This document shows positions 20,767-33,751 of a DNA stretch of 64,000 nucleotides, in pieces. The notes under the pieces are model-generated. The model did not search any database. It was not told where the DNA came from and was given only the letters and a program-made list of their open reading frames with translations. The stretch comes from Botryosphaeria dothidea (Eukaryota; Ascomycota; Dothideomycetes; Botryosphaeriales; Botryosphaeriaceae). Each line of letters opens with the position of its first letter. Positions within the stretch are counted from its first letter, which is position 1. The position numbers and the translations under genes were made by a program. The stretch spans positions 1,364,001 to 1,428,000 of the forward strand of contig WWBZ02000051.1 in assembly GCA_011503125.2 (NCBI GenBank). The letters are read 5' to 3'.

Positions 20767-23280
20767 TCACCCGCTCTCTTCCAGGACGTTCTTCTGAGTG
20801 ACACCAAGGACAGCCTGAATGTGCTCCATGGAAAGTGGCCCGGACTCGTAGCTTGCAAGAAGCTGTGCAGACTTGACGAGGTTTTTGATCTCGCGTCCGT
20901 TCAAATCCAACCGAGCCAAACTCTCCAGGTCGCCGGGCTCGAGAGCGTTTCCGTGCCCCGGCAAGACGACCATGCGCTTCCAGATCTCGAACCTAGCCGG
21001 CTCCTGCAGATCCGGGTACCGGATCTTCAGATGGATCCTTGACTGGAACGCCGGGTCCATTGCTTTGACACGGTTCGTCGTCATGAACAGCACGCCCCGG
21101 AAGTACTCGAGAAGGCGGAGGAAGATGGCAACGATCCCGTTCCGGTGGAGATTGTCGGGGCTGCGCTTCTCGAGGAACACGTCACTCTCGTCAAGGAGCA
21201 CAACGGCGTCCCATTTGACCGCCATCTCCAGGATCATCATCAAGCGGCTCTCAAGCTCGTTTGGAGAGCTGCCGAGCTCTGCAATGCTCATAGCGTAAAG
21301 AGGCTTCCGAAGCCTGTCGGCCACTTTAGTTCCAATACGTCAATATTCGAGTCAGGCACGAGAAGAGTGTTTTGGGACTTACGAGCTTCCGCGGTAAGCG
21401 TCTTTCCCACACCCGGGCTACCTTCGAGGAGAATCACAATCCCTTGCCCTACCACCAACAAGTCAGTTCCCGGAAAATTCCTGCTTTCCACTGCCGTGAT
21501 ATCACACACCTTTTCCTTCGATGAAATCGTCAAAGAGCCCTTTGTTGCGGATCTGGCTGTCCACAAAGGACAGCATGAGTCTCTTGTGGTTCCTCGGCAA
21601 AACAAGGCTTTTGAACGCCGCCTCGTTCCATCTCACTTCTTCGATCAGGTCCACCCAAAACGTTGCTGTTACACATAATCAGCCTTGAATTTCCCACTCA
21701 TTGACGTGAAGGAAAACCTACCCCACTTCTTGATCTTGAAGGAGTATCCTCGGATCTGAGGACCGCAGAGGTAAAGTAGGTCGGCCGGCACTCGTGTTGA
21801 TTGCATTCTGTCTCCTTCCCCACCGTGACCAGGAGGGCACGGGGGGCCAATGCCCATATCCTGTAGATTTTGCCTTAGTATTGACAACCTACCGACCAGA
21901 GTACATATGAGAGCCAATAAAAAGCATATTACACTTACTTCGTAGTCCATTGGAGACAAGAGAGGAGGTGGACGGGGGCCCCTCCCGCTCCAATGGTTTT
22001 GCTGAGTCTGGTCAGAGAGATCCCACTTTGGGTTCACCGAGTCACTGCTCAGAGGCGTGAGGTAGATTCTCTCAAACGAATTGAAGCTTGCGAAGGAGTC
22101 AGGATCAATGATGACGCGTCCATCGACCTTTGTTCAAACCGTCAGCAAGACTTTGAAGCACTGGGACTGGCCCAGAAGCTCACCCGCACTTTGTGCACGA
22201 CCCGGGTTATACTTGCGGGGTCCACAGGAAGGTCAACTAATCCTCGGTAAGACTTGTAGCGATGGCCGTTGGCTTGAAGCTCCTGGAACCTCTCTCCTCG
22301 TTTGTGGAGATGGTGTTTCAGGATGTGAATTCCGGGATAAAGATCCGCAGGACAGGCGCAAAGGCTGGCGAACGGCACGGTCCCCTCGAATTCTTGAATG
22401 TCGACGTTGGCCTTTCTGTACCCGAAACCCTTGCCATCGAAGTCTATACCGCGCATGTACAGACGGTATGCCTTTGCCCCTCCGCTTAGAGTCTTGTAGG
22501 AAGATCTCAAAAGACGGTAAATTGCGTCAAATCCCTCTTTCGAAGCGTACACGTCGATTCCTGGCTTGAAGATCGTCCACAGAGTCTTGAATGTGATGAC
22601 GCCGTTGCGCATATGGTCCTTGCTCAGCGCAATTGAATCCTTCAGCTCTGCATCGAGAGTCCTGCGTAGAAGTCGTCCATGTTCTTTACGGACAGGATCT
22701 TGCTCTTGCCGGACAACATCCTTGAGATTCTCCCACTCATAGAAGAATGGATAGAAAGGAGCTTGGAACACCAGCCTCTCCAAACTCGTCGTGATGCCGT
22801 CATAACCCTCGAAGACGCGAGCCAAGAGTCCCTTGAGGTGAGGGCTTTGCACAACAATCGAGTCTAGGACGAACGGGTTCCGTTCAGAATCATGGCTCTT
22901 CTTCATGCGAATGAGCAAAGCATGGCGCTTGCTCTCCGGTTGTTGCTCGATGCCCAAGCCCACGTCCTCCGGTGGCTCCTCGACCCAGTTGATGCAGCAT
23001 TCGCACTTCTCCGGGCCCTCGTAGAGGGCCTTGATCGTGGATTGCTGTCCGATCAGCGCGCTCCCTTGGCTGTCCTCGGTCTCGAAGTGGTCAAAGTCCG
23101 CATCATGTCCGGGCATCTCTCGTTCAATTGACTCTTCGAGAAGGTCCGAGAGACTCTTCACGTCCTGTGCATTTGGCCAGAGACACGATGATCAGTTGAT
23201 GATACAAGAAGGAAGAGCTTTGATCGGAAGAGACTTACAGGTGACTTCGAGCTGCGTTCAGTCTCGTTGATGTCATCCAT
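20767..23280 (-). CDS. AAA-family ATPase with DUF7025 domain
   Basis: Seven exons join in phase: 23239-23280, 22184-23164, 21939-22127, 21722-21860, 21510-21665, 21383-21448 and 20767-21323, giving about 709 residues. The N-terminal half carries the fungal DUF7025-type region (SPHLKGLLARVFEGYDG, then PFYPFFYEWENL, then YRLYMRGIDFDGKGFGYRK and DLPVDP). The C-terminal half is one AAA module: Walker A GSPGVGKTLTAEA, Walker B VVLLDESDVFLEKR, sensor-1 MTTNR and the arginine finger PAFQSRIHLKIRY, then a lid helix region (LDLNGREIKNLVKSA). Such proteins are abundant in filamentous ascomycetes; substrates are unknown. All nucleotide-binding residues are present, so it should be active. The Walker A segment lies in a 66-nt exon, easily missed by gene finders. 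Confidence 0.87.
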
Positions 23281-23987
23281 GGTGGGATAATGAAGTCCTC
23301 TGCTGAGGCTCTGTTGGTTTCGTCCAGACGTGAGACACTCGAGCCGTTTTTGTACGTCCTCTCTGGGGGCCGAAACCCATGCTGCCTGCCATGATGTTCC
23401 GCCGACGGGAGGGGTAAAATACCTCGGACGAGCTGGAGCCTGACGTGTTCATTGTGAGACTTCGCATGCAAGACGGGATATGTGCAATATTCTGATTGGA
23501 TGCACGCCTGTGAATTTTTGTAGGCAACAGCTGAGCGGTCGCGCAAGAGGAGATCAATGAAACAAGCTATTACCTCCCAAACATGTTTTACGGCGCACAA
23601 GGAGCGCTGACAGAGGCAGACCGGGATGTTGCATAATGCAACAGGGATACCAGCGGCTTGCAGGCGATGACATTCGACTGCTCAGTGGTTTGATTCAAGC
23701 TAATTTCCTCGCCTGGTAACCTGATTTTCAACTTTCAGCTCATATGATCCGTGGCCTGCTGCAAGGTGCGGTGTTGCCTTGTGTTCAACTCGGTCCAGTC
23801 CGCCGTAGCCGATGGTGAAACGCAGCTTGGCCATTCAGCCTTGTGTCTCCGTATGACCCTTACAGATGGTGCTGCCAGTTGCGGTACTTGCCCAAAAGCC
23901 GGATCAAAACTACTTTCATTCCGGATTACCTTGTTCCTAAAAATAAAATATACATGCGCCGAACGAATGCTTCGATTCCCCATCAAA
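23281..23987. other. Intergenic, no gene seen
   Basis: Upstream of the AAA ATPase and downstream of the C2H2-like gene, both leftward. Overlapping open frames of 120-157 codons occur on both strands, mostly antisense to one another, with no motif. Confidence 0.5.
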
Positions 23988-26702
23988 TTATCCTTGCTGA
24001 TCAAGCGGATAGGAGAAGTCCCAAAACGATTCTCCAAAGCTGTCGAAAAGATGCGAGTCCGTATCCAGTGGTACGGCACCGCCAATGCCAAACAGGTCAT
24101 CAATAGATGTTGCAGTGGCGGAAGTCGGAGCAGAAGCATCTCTTTCCGAGCGACTCAGACTGAGATTCGCTTGATTCCGCGGGCAATCATCCACTGTATT
24201 ATCCAGGCCCTCGGCCGGGGGTGATCCGTCTGCTACAGTGGGCGACGGTTGGTCACTCTGATCAGGTGGAGCAGATGTCTGAGATGAAAGAAGAAAATCC
24301 CTCGAAGAGCTTTGGCGACTTTCAGGCTGTTCAGTCGTGTTGCTTGACGTGTCAAAGGAGAAGAATCCAGAATCCGCCACCCTGGGTTTATCCACCCGCG
24401 CTTCAGCTAATGCCTCTCGAGCATCAACATGATCGGTAGATGGCGGGGGAACAACCAGGTCCGCAATGTTTCCTTCTGTGGAGTCCTGATTGTTCGTTAC
24501 TGGTGGGTTCGTCGGGTTTGATTGTGTCTCTGAGACATCTCTGCTCTCCGAGTTGCGCCCAACCGTATGCAATGAGCTCCGCCATTGGTTCAACATGTCT
24601 TCCTGCGCCATGCGCATGATGTCATACATCATGCCTCTTAATCTTTCTTCCACAATAACTTCCTCCGTCTCTATCTGGGCCTCGAGTCTTCGTTGAACAA
24701 TAGCACGCAGATTTTCGCGGCTGAATTGCTCGAATGCCATGAGATTCGCGGAGCCAGGGGACATCTGTGAATACTGGACTTGGGGGTCGAAGTCACAATC
24801 TGCGGCCATGTCAGTCTCGTAAATGTGAGAGGGGAAATTCAATGGTTTCAATGCTCAGCTATCTTGACTCCATGACAATTCACCAGGGCGAGAGCGGGGC
24901 GAAGGGAGAGAAATGTTTGTGGGAGGGTCCCACAGATATACAGAAGAAATCGTAACTTACACGGTGACGGAATCTCTGTCTCTCCTGGAAAGAGAATAAG
25001 ATACACACATTCCCATTTCCTCTCCTCACTGTCTTCTCCTTTGATCCGCTTTTTGCTCTTGAGTTGCGTCTCTTGTTCGGGGGTGATGCCCTCAATCTCG
25101 GGTATATTGAGTACCTGGGCACACCTCTCTGTTTCATTCTGATGCTCTGCTAATGACCTTTCGCTTTGGAAGGTTCTATAGCATCTGAGGCACAGCTGAG
25201 GCCGCATGTGAGTTCTGTAAAGATGTCCCCTGAAAAATGAGGATTAGTGAAACCGACAAGAACACAGGAGATCAGACTCACTTCAGACGCGCGATATTTG
25301 GGAAGCCTGGGAAGACGCAGGCCGAGGCTTTCGGAGCACGGTTCGGGTAACGCCTGGCGTATGGGCAGGCAAATTTTCGGCCGCCGGGAAGTCGCGATGG
25401 CTTTTCTGGGGAAGGTGTCCGTTGGCGCTTTCTTCCTTCCTGCTCCTCATCCCCATCATCATCTCCTGGAGGATCTGACTCGTCAATCGTGCGCTTGCGT
25501 CCTGCTGTAGGCTCTTGCTTTGGGACTGGTTTGTCGGATGCCCTTTGGGTTGATGATCCGCAACCTTCCGTAGGCCCAGCAGCACTCGATCCGTCATTTT
25601 CTTGTAGAGCGCCCCCCTCGTCCGCGCTATCTTGAATCGTAGAAGCCTGATCCGAGCCATAGTCCGTATCTCCTTCCTCTTCATCAAAGCAATCACTGTA
25701 CCATGACCGTGGAGAACGCAGGTAAATATCATCGAAAGTTTCCATTACTTTCTCGATGATCTTTTTCTTGCGTTCAGAGGACATTGAGGTTGATATAGTC
25801 AAGTCAATGGAGCTGGGTGAGCTGTTCAGGGTAATGGTATCGTCTGTAGAGTCTGAAGGCGGGCTTTGCTCTGGTAGCCTTTCTTGCACTCCTGCATCCG
25901 TCATTCCGCCACCAGAAGATTGATTGTCGCTTGAGATATCTCCAGGTATTTGTGGAAATGGAGATGAAAGGGAGGTGCCAGGGTCCAAGAGAGCGTGCGA
26001 TGCAGAAAGATTTGAATCAGATGCTACGGTGTCAGTCTTGGATGCATGGACACCGTCTAGTACTTCTACCAATGCACTCCAGAAGTCTGCAACTCCAGAT
26101 TTGGCGGAGTCCGGTATGCTCTCATCTACGCGAGCACTCTGGCTCTGTCCCGAAGAGCCTTCCGCGATGGCTGAAGTCTCGCGTCTTTTCGACTTTTTGG
26201 TCTCATTGCTATTTTTGCTCCTGAAAAGAGCTCTTCGGCGGCCTGTGCAAACATATCCGCCGCAGGCGAGCTCATGATCATTCCTCTCCGTCATTCTGGG
26301 GAAGGCTGGAGAAGTGCACTCATGATGGCGGCACTTGAACTGCCGAGATGCTCGAGGGCGGACTTTAGTAGACTTCGGAGGGCCTCCAAATGCTGCTAAC
26401 GGCCCAGTACCTGTATCAGGCTCATCCCCAAACGAATGATCGAAAAACGCGTCGTTGTAATTACTGGGTAAAAACGAGTATTCATCAGGATGCGGAGACG
26501 GCCCGTATCCCGAATCAAAGGAATTGTAGGAGGCGAATGATGAGGAAGATCGCGCGGATAAAGATTCGACAGAGCCAATTGAGGAGCACGAAGGCGATTC
26601 CTCCATTTTCGTTGCCGGCGGGAGACCCCCGTAATGATGATCCGAAGACAGCTGATTATGGAGTGGAGAGGGGTGCCAGTAGTAATAACTCCGAGAGTCC
26701 AT
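23988..26702 (-). CDS. C2H2-type zinc-finger-like regulator
   Basis: Exons 25282-26702, 24961-25229 and 23988-24799 join in phase to about 833 residues. The start is MDSRSYYYWHPSP at 26702. A long Ser-rich, acidic, probably disordered N-terminal region contains one Cys/His cluster (FKCRHHECTSPAFPRM...ERNDHELACGGYVC). Then comes the fungal C2H2 module KFACPYARRYPNRAPKASAC, followed across the first splice by RLKGHLYRTHMRPQLCLRCY and FQSERSLAEHQ, and EGITPEQETQLKSKKR. Splicing puts the module together, as no single exon carries it. Many Pezizomycotina encode this type; they are predicted nuclear or NLR-associated regulators without known targets. The C-terminal exon has a helical stretch (LRAIVQRRLEAQIETEEVI) and a disordered acidic tail. 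Confidence 0.8.
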
Positions 26703-28346
26703 AATTGATGGAAAGAACTCTGTGAGTCTCCCAAAGAGAAAATGAAGAGGGGTTTGTAAGTGGTGAGAAAAGGATGAGTATGCGGTGCCGTGGCGTCGAA
26801 CGGAAAACCTGTGCGGGGGCAGCCTCACGCGAGAACGATACGATCACCAACAGTGCGGAGGATGCCTGTAGTGTAGTATTTGGATATGACGTCGCATACG
26901 AGGAAGCTTGGAGGGAAGGGGCCGGATTTGAGCTTGAGCAAAATGGAAACACTGAGGAGTTATGTGGAAAAAAAAGAGCCCACGGCTGTGCCTACGCTCT
27001 GGGCTGGAAACGCGCACATGTGCATTACCTAGGCGGTGAAGGATTGGTAGTGAAGCCACATGCAGGGGTGGTGGCGCGCTCAGCCAATAGCATGAAGTTT
27101 CTTTTTCGCATATCAGTGAAATGCCGACCTATCACATTATCCGGATCGAGTTGCATCCCCTCAGCCTCAGCTTGACTCCCGTAATCTTTTCGTTATCAAA
27201 CGACGGACGCGCTGCCTTCAAGTATGTCTTGTGTGTCTGTTTACTCTCCAGAGTGGGCTATTAATTCTCTCTGAGGTTCAGTCAGGGTGACAGATGTGAC
27301 TTAACGTAACCTCATGTCCCCCCAAAATGACGGACTGCTTGTCAATGAGTCATCAAGTGTGACGTCCGCCACCCTTGGTTCAGCCTTATTCTTGGGGCCC
27401 ACGTAACTGAGATCTGTAAAGCTACGTTCCCACACCCTCATGACTTGCTGTCATACAAACTTCCTCAATGTGAGTTGGTCACTATAATTCAAAGAAAGCA
27501 CCTGTACGACATTCCTAGTCTGCCATTCATTTCTATGTTTGGTATGCCTGTGTTAAATTATGAAAGAACAGAAGAATGGATATAAGTTACATCTTAGCAG
27601 GTAGCTACGCTTTCCTCTAAGAAATAGGCAAAGAATAGTCGAGAGCAGGACAAATAGCCAGCATCCCTTCCGTAACCACAATGACTTTAAAGATGAGACA
27701 CTACACAAAATGTCCCAGTGCCACATTTTATGTGTGGACTGGATCCAATTTCCTTGGCAGGTGGAGGAACGAGTATCTGTATCTCTCAACCCCCGGATGT
27801 CATCGGATCACACCGATGCTGTGTGAGCGACGACCAAGGCCGAAGCAAAAACCGCAGATGGTCCCCGCGGTTGTAACAATGGCCCGCGCTCATCATACCA
27901 CATGGTCACGAAAATCAAAGAATGACGGACTAAACACCGCTCTGGTGGTGTTGGCGCAGATCGGGCTGAAGTACTATGTGGACAGGGTGGCCCGTTCGCA
28001 ATCATCCACGATAATGAGTGGTAGTCGTGTTTGTCTTGCCCACTGATCCGGGGCATCTGTGGGCTTGAATGCCGGAGCCGATTCGTACCGAATGCTCACG
28101 GGGTTAATTGCCTACTCACTCGGGTAATGCCACGGCGCGAACGTTCGCGCATACCGTGTTTATGGTTAGGCCCGCCAGGCGTCCCGACGCTCTGGCCCTC
28201 CCTATCGTAATGACAAACTAAGACATCTCACCAATCTAGTACTAGATCGATCACGTCTGCTTTGAAGATACGACACAAGAACAGCTGAACATTGAAATGC
28301 CTTAATCTTCTCAATTTCCATCACCTCGAGCCCCACACCTTCAACA
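26703..28346. other. 1.6-kb divergent intergenic region
   Basis: Upstream of the C2H2-like gene (leftward) and of the small secreted-protein gene (rightward). Only short open frames are seen. T-rich and C-rich tracts near 26650-26760 precede the leftward ATG and may be its 5' leader. Confidence 0.5.
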
Positions 28347-28623
28347 ATGGCCAAGTTCATTGCTCTCATCGCGCTCCTCTTCGCTGTCGCCTCCACGACA
28401 CAGGCACAATGCATCCATCGCGGCCATAAGCGTATCCCAAGTCCACCAAGCAAGAAGTTGGCTAACGATATGTCAGAGCCCTACCCTGGAGGCTTTGTTG
28501 AATGCTGCCAGCCTGAATCCTCCAGCTGCATCCGTACGTCTCGCTAATTCTCATCAACCCCTTTCTAAAGTGCTAAAATCGTTCTCAGAGGTTCCTGCAG
28601 GTGGACCATGGACTTGCCAGTAG
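28347..28623 (+). CDS. Small secreted protein, 73 residues
   Basis: Exons 28347-28533 and 28589-28623 join in phase. A signal peptide (MAKFIALIALLFAVASTTQA) is followed by a 53-residue mature part with five cysteines (QC, ECC, SC and a final TCQ). The 55-nt intron has donor GTACGT and acceptor CTCAG; without splicing the frame would end nine codons later. The mature segment is basic at first (CIHRGHKRIPSPPSKK). No family is recognised. It has the marks of a fungal small secreted protein, perhaps an effector candidate, but nothing here shows host interaction. It converges with the Ppo gene at its right. Confidence 0.72.
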
Positions 28624-29019
28624 CTTGCGGTTACGACTGAGGCGGTCAACTTCGTTCATCTTGGAGCTGAGATTGGGCTTTTGGGAGAACTTTCGAGGTA
28701 GCTTTAGTGAATTAATCCATCTCAAACCATTGCTTCCTTGGCACCACACCCGAAAGTTGAGAGCCATTCGTGACCAAAGCTTATTTGATACCTGTACATC
28801 ACCCTCAAGTCCATGAAGATCTCCAGTCCCATATTAAACCAAAGGAATTTTCATCATCATCACCCATTTTGACGACGGTCAAAGATCCAAGTGCCCAAGA
28901 ATTTACATGGTCTACCAATGTCTCTCTCCAGACCTTCAAGGATCTACCGTGTCCATTATCTCTCACCATCCTCTCCAAAAGAATTGCCTGTGTCCAAAGT
29001 CAGCCTGTATACAGTACAT
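28624..29019. other. Convergent intergenic region
   Basis: 3' flanks of the small secreted-protein gene and of the Ppo oxygenase gene. No repeat or coding signal was seen. Confidence 0.5.
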
Positions 29020-32000
29020 TTACGCACTTCCGTTCGCGCTGCCGTCCGCGTTGTCCCAGTTGACCTTCAGGGCTGTGAAGAAAACAGTTAGCATTAGAGT
29101 TCAATGCACAAGGTTCTGTGAAAGACTTACACTGCGGGAACGGGAAGAACGAGTCATTCATATCCGTCAGATACTTGTGATACCTGACCTCCTTCCTCTC
29201 CAACTCAGGCGGGCCCATGACTTGCTCGACCTTCCTGATGGTGCCCTGCGGACCCTTCGCAACCCTCAAGCCCGGACACTCCTTCAGCACGACCTTGAAC
29301 AGCGTCGTCAGCGCGATGCGCGTCATCGGCAAGCCCAAGCACTGATGCTGTCCGGCGCCGAGGTGGATGTACGACTCGAGCGGGCGGTCGACCTTGACCG
29401 TGTCAGGGTCGGGGAAGATCTTGGGGTCGCGCGACACGGCGCGTAGGTGGACCATGAGCTTGTCGCCTTGCTTGAGATCGATCTGGCGGCCGCCGTCAAA
29501 GAGCGTGACCGGCTTGGTGGCGTAGCGGAAGACACCCGTCTCGCCGCCGAGACGGCTGCCCTCCATGAAGTAGTGCATCAGCGTGTCGAAGGCCTCGTCG
29601 TCCTCGCGCAGCGCCAGCGCGCGGCACGTCGGCAGCAGCGCGCGGCCTTGCTCGGTGGTGAGGAAGAACTCGATCGTCTGGGCGAAAAGCTGGCCTTGGT
29701 TGGGCGCCATCCCGCCCGCCGTGCCCATGATGTGGCCCCAGACAAGGTCGTGGACGTCGTGGTCGGTCTTGAGGAGACGCTCGATGAGGTGGGTGCCGTA
29801 ATGCTCGAGGCTGTTTCCGGTCTCGACCGAGGGGAAGATTAGAGACATGGCGGTGGGCAGGATGCCACCAGTTCCCTTGATCTGCTTGACTTTAAGTTCG
29901 ACCAGCTTGCCTAGGGACTCTGTCGCCTTTTTGCCTTTCTGGCGGAGTGGAAAGGATGAGCCAGGGTCAAGATCGAAGAAGACGACCGTGAAAACAGCTG
30001 CGAGGATCATGTACAGCTCGTGCTCAGTGAACATGCCGTGCGGGTTCTTCTCCGTCTTGAGAGGCAGAAGGAAGAGATCTGCAGCGAAGTGGACGTGCAC
30101 AAGGTTGCCAACGTCACGGATGAGGTCGACCTGATTGAGGCCACCGCCCAGCTTGTATGACCTCTGCTTCAGCATCTCCTCACTCTTGGCCAGGTAGTAC
30201 TTCTTGACCTCGTTCTGCCACTCCTTGATGTACAGCGCCTCGGACATCATCTTACGAGACTCCATGTTCTCATAGCCATCACCCGCAAGCATGAAGTTCT
30301 TCGCAGGCTTGCCCATGAGGAACTCCATCGCCGGACCCCAGGTGACATGGAATGTCGCTTTATCACCAAGGATCTTCTCGGCACACTCATAAGAGTAAAT
30401 GAGCTGGGGATGGGCCTTGTGCTGCGGCTTGTCGAAGTTGTACATGTGTGCCTTTTCCAACGTCGTCAGCACGTTCTTCATCTCCGACGGAACGGTCAGA
30501 GGATAGTGAGCGTAGACGGAGTTAGGCTCAAAGTGGTTGGGGAAGGCACGCGTGAATAGCTTGTAGAAAACGCAGCCATTGTCGATGGTCTTGTCGGACT
30601 GAATCAGAGAAAATCCCCAGTTGGTCAACAGCTTCGGGTGGTTGTCCAGAGTGTAGAAGCGGTCTCCACGGACAAGAGCAACTGCGTCGGAGAGCACGCC
30701 GCGGGAGATGGTGTAGTTAGTGCAGAGGCCAGAACCAGGAACCATGGGCTCCTTGGCCGACTCAACAACCAGACCCGGATACAACTCAACGAGATCCGGA
30801 GTCTCATACAAGTTTTTCAGCTGGTCAGCGACTTCGGGGTTGATGTCGTCGAAGGTTCTGTGCGGAGTCAAGCCAAAGTGCTTTCTGAATTCGTTCAGAG
30901 TTGCGCAGTTCCAGGCGCGGGCCTGCTCGATGCCAAGGACCTCGATGGCGCGCATCACGGTAGGCACGCGCAGAGCGCCGAAGCTGTTGGCACAGTCCTC
31001 AATGCCCTCTACGAGGATCTTGACGAGCTCGTCGTCATCGAATGTGCCATCTTCCTTGCGCTTCAGCTTGTTGAAGGGCCTCTTCTCAGGATCCTTCGGG
31101 GTCTGCTGGTCCAGCTCGTGCAGTTTTGCCAAGAACTCGTGCATCTCCATCTTCTGCGGATCCTTGCCCGGGAAAAGCTCCTTCCAGAGATCTTCGGTCC
31201 ACTTCTCATCGCGATCAGAAATGACGGAATGCCAGCGGTAAACCAAGTTGAACTCGGCGGAAACCTGGTTGCCAACGCCCTGCTCGACTCCCTTGATGTC
31301 AGCGCGAGGGTTCAGAGCCCAGTTGCTGTCGGTCTTGTTAAGGTTGAGAATGGTGCGGACGTAGTCCAGCAGGATGCAGTTGACGTAGAGGCCGCAGGTG
31401 ATCAGACGTGAGGTCTGGAAAAGGTCCTCATCGCGTTTCTCCCAGGTCTGTGTATGGGGGCCTGACCTTCCCTCTACTGGCTTGGAAAACCTGTTGCCTT
31501 CGTTGATGTCTGCCAGCTGGCCAGCAACGTAGTTGTGGAAACGGTTGAACATAATCAAGAGCACGCCCACGCCGGGAGGAAATAGCAGAAGACGCTCCTC
31601 GGCGAAGCAGTCGGGCTTGAGTTTGCCGTCCTTGAAAGTCCTCATACGCTTCAGATCGTCGTCGTTGCTGCCGTACAAAGGTGCCAGATCAAGATATGAC
31701 GAGGTCTTTGACCTGTAGAAGTCCTCGTGGTCGGTGTGGAAGAGGTCGTGAATAATAATAGATGCCAAGTAAAAGAGAAAGCTGGAGATCTGGTTAGGAT
31801 GCTTCTCGCTCTCCTTGCGGGCCATAAGAGTATCGAAAACGACGCCAGCGTCGGGAAGGGCAACGAGCTGAGGAGTCTTGGGCTGTACAGTCCTCGCGTA
31901 AGGCATTCCGGCAGCGCCAAGCTTGGGATGCTTCAAGCTGTTCCAAGAGCCATCGGCCATGCGGTACTTCAGGTGACCTCCCAGGTAGGACTGCGGGGGG

Positions 32001-32398
32001 TGCTGCAGGTCGTTGTACAGCTGGGTGAGGAAGCCGTCGGTCAGCTTCTTTCCAGTAGGGGAAGCGTCAGGGAGCCCCGAGGCGGCCTGGATCAGCCTTT
32101 CCATGAAGTAAGTCTTGTCGTCGACGAGCTCGCCGGTGAGCTTCTGCTGCAAAACTTCGTACAAGGTCTTGTAGTCGGTGATGCCCATATGGCTCAGATC
32201 GGACAGACCGGCTTCGGCGGCCTCAAAGGCATCTGTGTGGTAGTCCTCATTGCTGAGGTCGGTGCCATTGCCAGTGTCCGGAATGGGCTTCACAGCATGG
32301 CTGATGAGGGTGCTAATGCTGGATAAGGCGTTGGAGACCTCTTGGCGGGTCTTGTCGAGCTGCGAGAGCTCTGGCTCGGATGTGAAATGCGCAGACAT
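29020..32398 (-). CDS. ppo: Psi-producing oxygenase / linoleate diol synthase (Ppo family)
   Basis: Exon 1 (29132-corrected edge 29131 to 32398) and exon 2 (29020-29072) join through a 58-nt intron to 1106 residues; A. nidulans PpoA is of similar size. The N-terminal half is an animal-type heme peroxidase/dioxygenase domain: distal His in SIIIHDLFHTDHEDF (about residue 221), LDLAPLYGSN, and the catalytic Tyr and proximal His in NLVYRWHSVISDRD (about 387-390). The C-terminal half is a P450-type hydroperoxide isomerase with ESYIHLGAGQHQCLG, so the heme-thiolate Cys is kept, as in PpoA rather than PpoC. Family reaction: 8-dioxygenation of linoleate or oleate, then isomerisation to diols (psi factors) that tune sporulation and secondary metabolism. 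Without the intron the C-terminus would be nonsense-like; spliced it ends SLKVNWDN... Confidence 0.93.
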
Positions 32399-33751
32399 GG
32401 TGGCTGTCCGCAAACTGTTTTCTGGTTAGAGGGAGGGGTGTTGGTGGAGAGGGTAGAGTGGTCAAAGAAAAGGGCGGGCGATGTGATAAAGAGTGTCGGC
32501 TAGCTCCGGATTAGGCGAGCTGGGGGGAAGGGCGGGAGAGGCTGACGGGAGGTGGTGGTGCAATCATCAGCTTTTCCGAGAGATGGCAGCTGCCATGACA
32601 TGGGAGCCGGCCAGAAGGTGAATGGGCGGGGAGGTCGAGTGGAGCTACGTCCGCACGGCGGCACAGTGGACGGAAGCGAGGCACGCAAAGCGGGTGGTTC
32701 GTACGACACGGCAGATGGGCACTTACTTTTCTGGGGTATCAATTAAGGAAGTGCTCGCCGGAGGTGTCTCAGACGAGGGCGGTAGGGTAGTATGATATAA
32801 GACAGCAGCGAAGGGAAAACACAAGGGCGCTCAAGCAATTATAGCAACACACGTGGTCGCGGGAAGTGGATCGGTGGATGATTTGGAAGGCAGGCGGCGG
32901 GGGGCGGAGGCGGCAGCTAGATATACACGCAGCTGGTGGGATGGTGGAGGCCGCCCTTCTTGTAGCTAGCATGTGCGGCTGAGAGGGTTCACGACGAAGA
33001 AGGTCGAGGTCAGCGAGCGATGGGCCGAGATGGGCAAGGTGCCGGGGAGGGCGACTCGAGAGGCCAGCAAGGGGCCGGCGACAGGGGGGTGAGCCAATGA
33101 CGCTCCCAGTGATTACCGGTCCTCATGGCATGCCACGCTCGTGCGGCAGCAAAGGCTGAGGGCGGCGACCTGGGGCTGAGACTCAGCTTGGTGGGGCATG
33201 CTGGCCGCAAACAGGCACATCTGCCGGCGCCGCGTCCACGCCCAAAAGCAGCGGAAGCGCTGGACGCAAGGCGGCGGCGGCGGCGGCGGGCGACGGGCGC
33301 TGCAGCCTGGGGCCACGGCCACAAGGCTGAGGAGACTCGAGTTCGAACAAACAGCAAGCCATTGGCTGGCCGCGCGACTGTGGGCGGTCTGCGCGCGAGC
33401 TGAGCTTACACGCCCAACGTACAACGCCGTGCCGAGGCTGCTGCGTCACTGCAAATGCGTGCGACTCCCGCTGCGTGCCGCCGCGCACAAAAGGAATTCA
33501 TGCTGCACGTCACCAGAGTCAAGAAAAACAGTTGATTATGGGATATACGCGCGAGCGGCTCAGCCCACGCGTAACGGGCCCGCACGTGCAAACCAAGGGC
33601 CCCGGGCCAGCGCCAGAGCTCCCGCTGTTCGGCTGTCGGCGCCTCGGAGCTTGGGGCCTGTTTCCCGCCGACGGTTGCGCTTCCTTCGCGACACCGAAAT
33701 CCGTTGAGCTCCTTCACGCCTCACTCACCCCCCTCCCCCACCACCCCAAGC
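32399..33751. other. 1.35-kb divergent, G-rich promoter region
   Basis: Upstream of ppo (leftward) and of the enoyl reductase gene (rightward). It is G-rich on the plus strand with a GGC repeat at about 33270-33290. Open frames of about 90-170 codons here are GC-driven, overlap on both strands and show no domain. Confidence 0.5.

Noticed and set aside
30638..31411. 257-codon plus-strand frame inside ppo
   Set aside because: Antisense shadow of the strongly supported Ppo coding frame.
32552..33720. Several 90-200-codon frames between ppo and TSC13
   Set aside because: G-rich promoter DNA with frames open on both strands at once and no recognisable protein.
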